DNA of 6,867 nt from contig CADCWH010000069.1 of NCBI GenBank assembly GCA_902806395.1, positions 1-6,867 of the forward strand. Direction: 5' to 3'. The translations under genes and the position numbers were made by a program. Of the stretch, positions 6,400 through 6,867 are shown piece by piece. This stretch comes from an uncultured Thermomicrobiales bacterium. Its GTDB lineage: Bacteria; Chloroflexota; Chloroflexia; Thermomicrobiales; UBA6265. Numbering within the stretch: the stretch's first letter is position 1; each line of letters starts with the position of its first letter. Under the pieces are notes generated by a model. That model was not told where the DNA came from. It ran no database searches and worked only from the letters and a program-made list of their open reading frames with translations.

Positions 6400-6736
6400 G
6401 CTTGCGGAGACACGACCTAGTTCCACTCTAGAGCCACGCCATCGCATTGGCGAACCCTCGAACAGGGTCGAGTTCCCCGAGCCCAGTCATCTTGTAGGAC
6501 GGCGACTAATTTTGCGGCAAGCATCCCGAAACCGTCCTGATAAACACCATCATCGCCCGCGTCTCCGACCCGGTTCCCGCCGGACCCACAATCGGTATCG
6601 CGAGGCGAAGCGAACCGGGTCTGGCGGCCGTCCGCCGTGTCCGTCGCATCGTGCGAGAACACCGATGTGACGGCATCGCTACGTGACTGCTGCCCATCTG
6701 AAACCGCTGACCCTTTCGTCTGCCGCGGGCCGCCGG
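6400..6736. other. Intergenic region without a convincing gene, between divergent transcription units
   Basis: No reading frame here looks like a recognised protein. The longest, on the minus strand from 6782 to 6417, uses third-position A/T far more than the neighbouring genes and would run across the plus-strand promoter. The region holds several inverted repeats: ACCCT/AGGGT at 6454-6468, a long-range 10-bp pair at 6567-6621, GGCGG/CCGCC at 6623-6636 and CATCG/CGATG at 6647-6667. It must contain the promoter of the nth operon on the minus strand, which I could not pinpoint. Confidence 0.6.
6567..6621. repeat. 10-bp perfect inverted repeat with inner stem
   Basis: GACCCGGTTC at 6567-6576 is perfectly complementary to GAACCGGGTC at 6612-6621. 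Inside the 35-nt loop, CGCC (6578-6581) can pair with GGCG (6604-6607), which extends the structure. A second small hairpin, GGCGG-CCGT-CCGCC, follows at 6623-6636. It could be a structured untranslated RNA on either strand, a protein-binding site, or chance in GC-rich DNA. Confidence 0.5.
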
Positions 6737-6745
6737 TGATATACT
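6737..6745 (+). promoter_or_regulatory. Extended -10 promoter
   Basis: TGATATACT matches the extended -10 pattern TGnTATAAT, with five of six matches in the hexamer (6740-6745). It stands out as AT-rich in GC-rich DNA. No good -35 box lies at 16-19 bp, which is usual for extended -10 promoters. The expected transcription start is near 6752, about 100 nt before the terminator at 6816-6855. Confidence 0.6.
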
Positions 6746-6751
6746 GTGTCT

Positions 6752-6855
6752 GTTCCGCCCATGCAGGAGTCATCGTTGGCACGACCGCCCGGACCGACGT
6801 CCCAGCACACGCTCACGCCTCACGGTCTCACCGAGACCACGGGGCGTTTTCTTTG
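6752..6855 (+). ncRNA. Predicted short transcript: small RNA or attenuated 5' leader
   Basis: Inferred from an extended -10 element at 6737-6745 and an intrinsic terminator whose T-rich tail starts at 6847. The predicted RNA is about 100 nt. It includes a small GGAC-CGAC-GTCC hairpin (6791-6802), an AGGAG element (6765-6769) followed after 6 nt by TTG, and three CTCAC motifs leading into the terminator. I do not recognise a known riboswitch, T-box or ribosomal-protein leader. Because the window ends 12 bases later, a regulated gene downstream is possible but unseen. The ends are approximate. Confidence 0.4.
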
Positions 6856-6867
6856 TCTTCCTAGGTG
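6776..6867 (+). CDS. Possible start of a reading frame running off the window (doubtful)
   Basis: TTG at 6776 has AGGAG 6 nt upstream (6765-6769), and the frame stays open to the window end for about 30 codons; an in-frame ATG also occurs at 6761. The first residues would read MARPPGPTSQHTLTPHG, which I do not recognise. Against it, the frame passes straight through a strong terminator hairpin and its T tract, and the last codons (CGT TTT CTT TGT CTT CCT) are unlike the GC-ending codons of the neighbours. It may be a leader peptide, an N-terminus, or not translated. Confidence 0.2.
   Translation, partial: MARPPGPTSQHTLTPHGLTETTGRFLCLPR
6816..6855 (+). terminator. Intrinsic terminator or attenuator with T-rich tail
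   Basis: CGCCTC (6816-6821) pairs with GGGGCG (6841-6846), including one G-T pair. Then comes a symmetric AC/AC internal mismatch, then GGTCTC (6824-6829) pairs with GAGACC (6833-6838) around an ACC loop. TTTTCTTTG follows immediately at 6847. This is the only textbook intrinsic terminator in the window, and it lies just downstream of a promoter rather than after a gene, which suggests attenuation or a small RNA. Confidence 0.75.

Noticed and set aside
6454..6468. TTCGA-containing hairpin resembling a tRNA T-arm (minus strand CCTGTTCGAGGG)
   Set aside because: No acceptor, D or anticodon arms can be placed around it on either strand, so it is not a tRNA.
6417..6782. Minus-strand reading frame of 121 codons upstream of nth
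   Set aside because: Its codon use (TTA, CTA, AAA, CAA and many A/T third positions) differs from the neighbouring genes, no family is recognisable, there is no clear ribosome binding site, and it spans the plus-strand extended -10 element. A decayed gene remnant cannot be excluded.

Overview
The window looks like a fragment of a GC-rich bacterial chromosome. The 5' edge cuts into rpoA and the 3' edge ends in or just after a short regulatory module, so both ends are open. The order rpoA-rplQ-truA-rplM-rpsI is the tail of the large ribosomal-protein/RNA-polymerase-alpha cluster, a layout shared by several GC-rich Gram-positive-like and Chloroflexota lineages. From the flavour of the TruA and alpha sequences I lean towards Chloroflexota (Thermomicrobia/Sphaerobacter-like). 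This is an inference from memory, not a placement.

Left half (1-3039, plus strand): a tight housekeeping operon. It holds partial rpoA, rplQ (4-bp overlap with rpoA), truA (1 bp after rplQ), rplM and rpsI. These encode the RNA polymerase alpha subunit, ribosomal proteins L17, L13 and S9, and the tRNA pseudouridine(38-40) synthase. The alpha subunit carries an unusually acidic C-terminal tail. The operon ends in a 186-bp spacer (3040-3225) with several hairpins, including a perfect 18-bp stem that probably serves both converging operons.

Right half (3226-6388, minus strand): a compact four-gene operon read right to left. It holds an endonuclease III-type DNA glycosylase with its Fe-S cluster motif, a histidine-phosphatase family enzyme, a metallo-beta-lactamase-fold hydrolase of the RNase Z/phosphodiesterase type, and a hypothetical protein whose strand/helix rhythm suggests a TIM barrel without obvious metal ligands. 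Junctions overlap by 41 bp and 1 bp, then leave a 46-bp gap, so co-expression is likely. A shared pathway is not evident.

Right edge (6389-6867): about 350 bp with no convincing gene but with inverted repeats. It is followed by a plus-strand extended -10 promoter and, roughly 70-100 bp downstream, a strong intrinsic terminator with a T-rich tail. The pair predicts a transcript of about 100 nt, either a small RNA or an attenuated leader for a gene beyond the window. This is the most interesting non-textbook signal here. I see no CRISPR array, tRNA, rRNA, insertion sequence, prophage or defence system.
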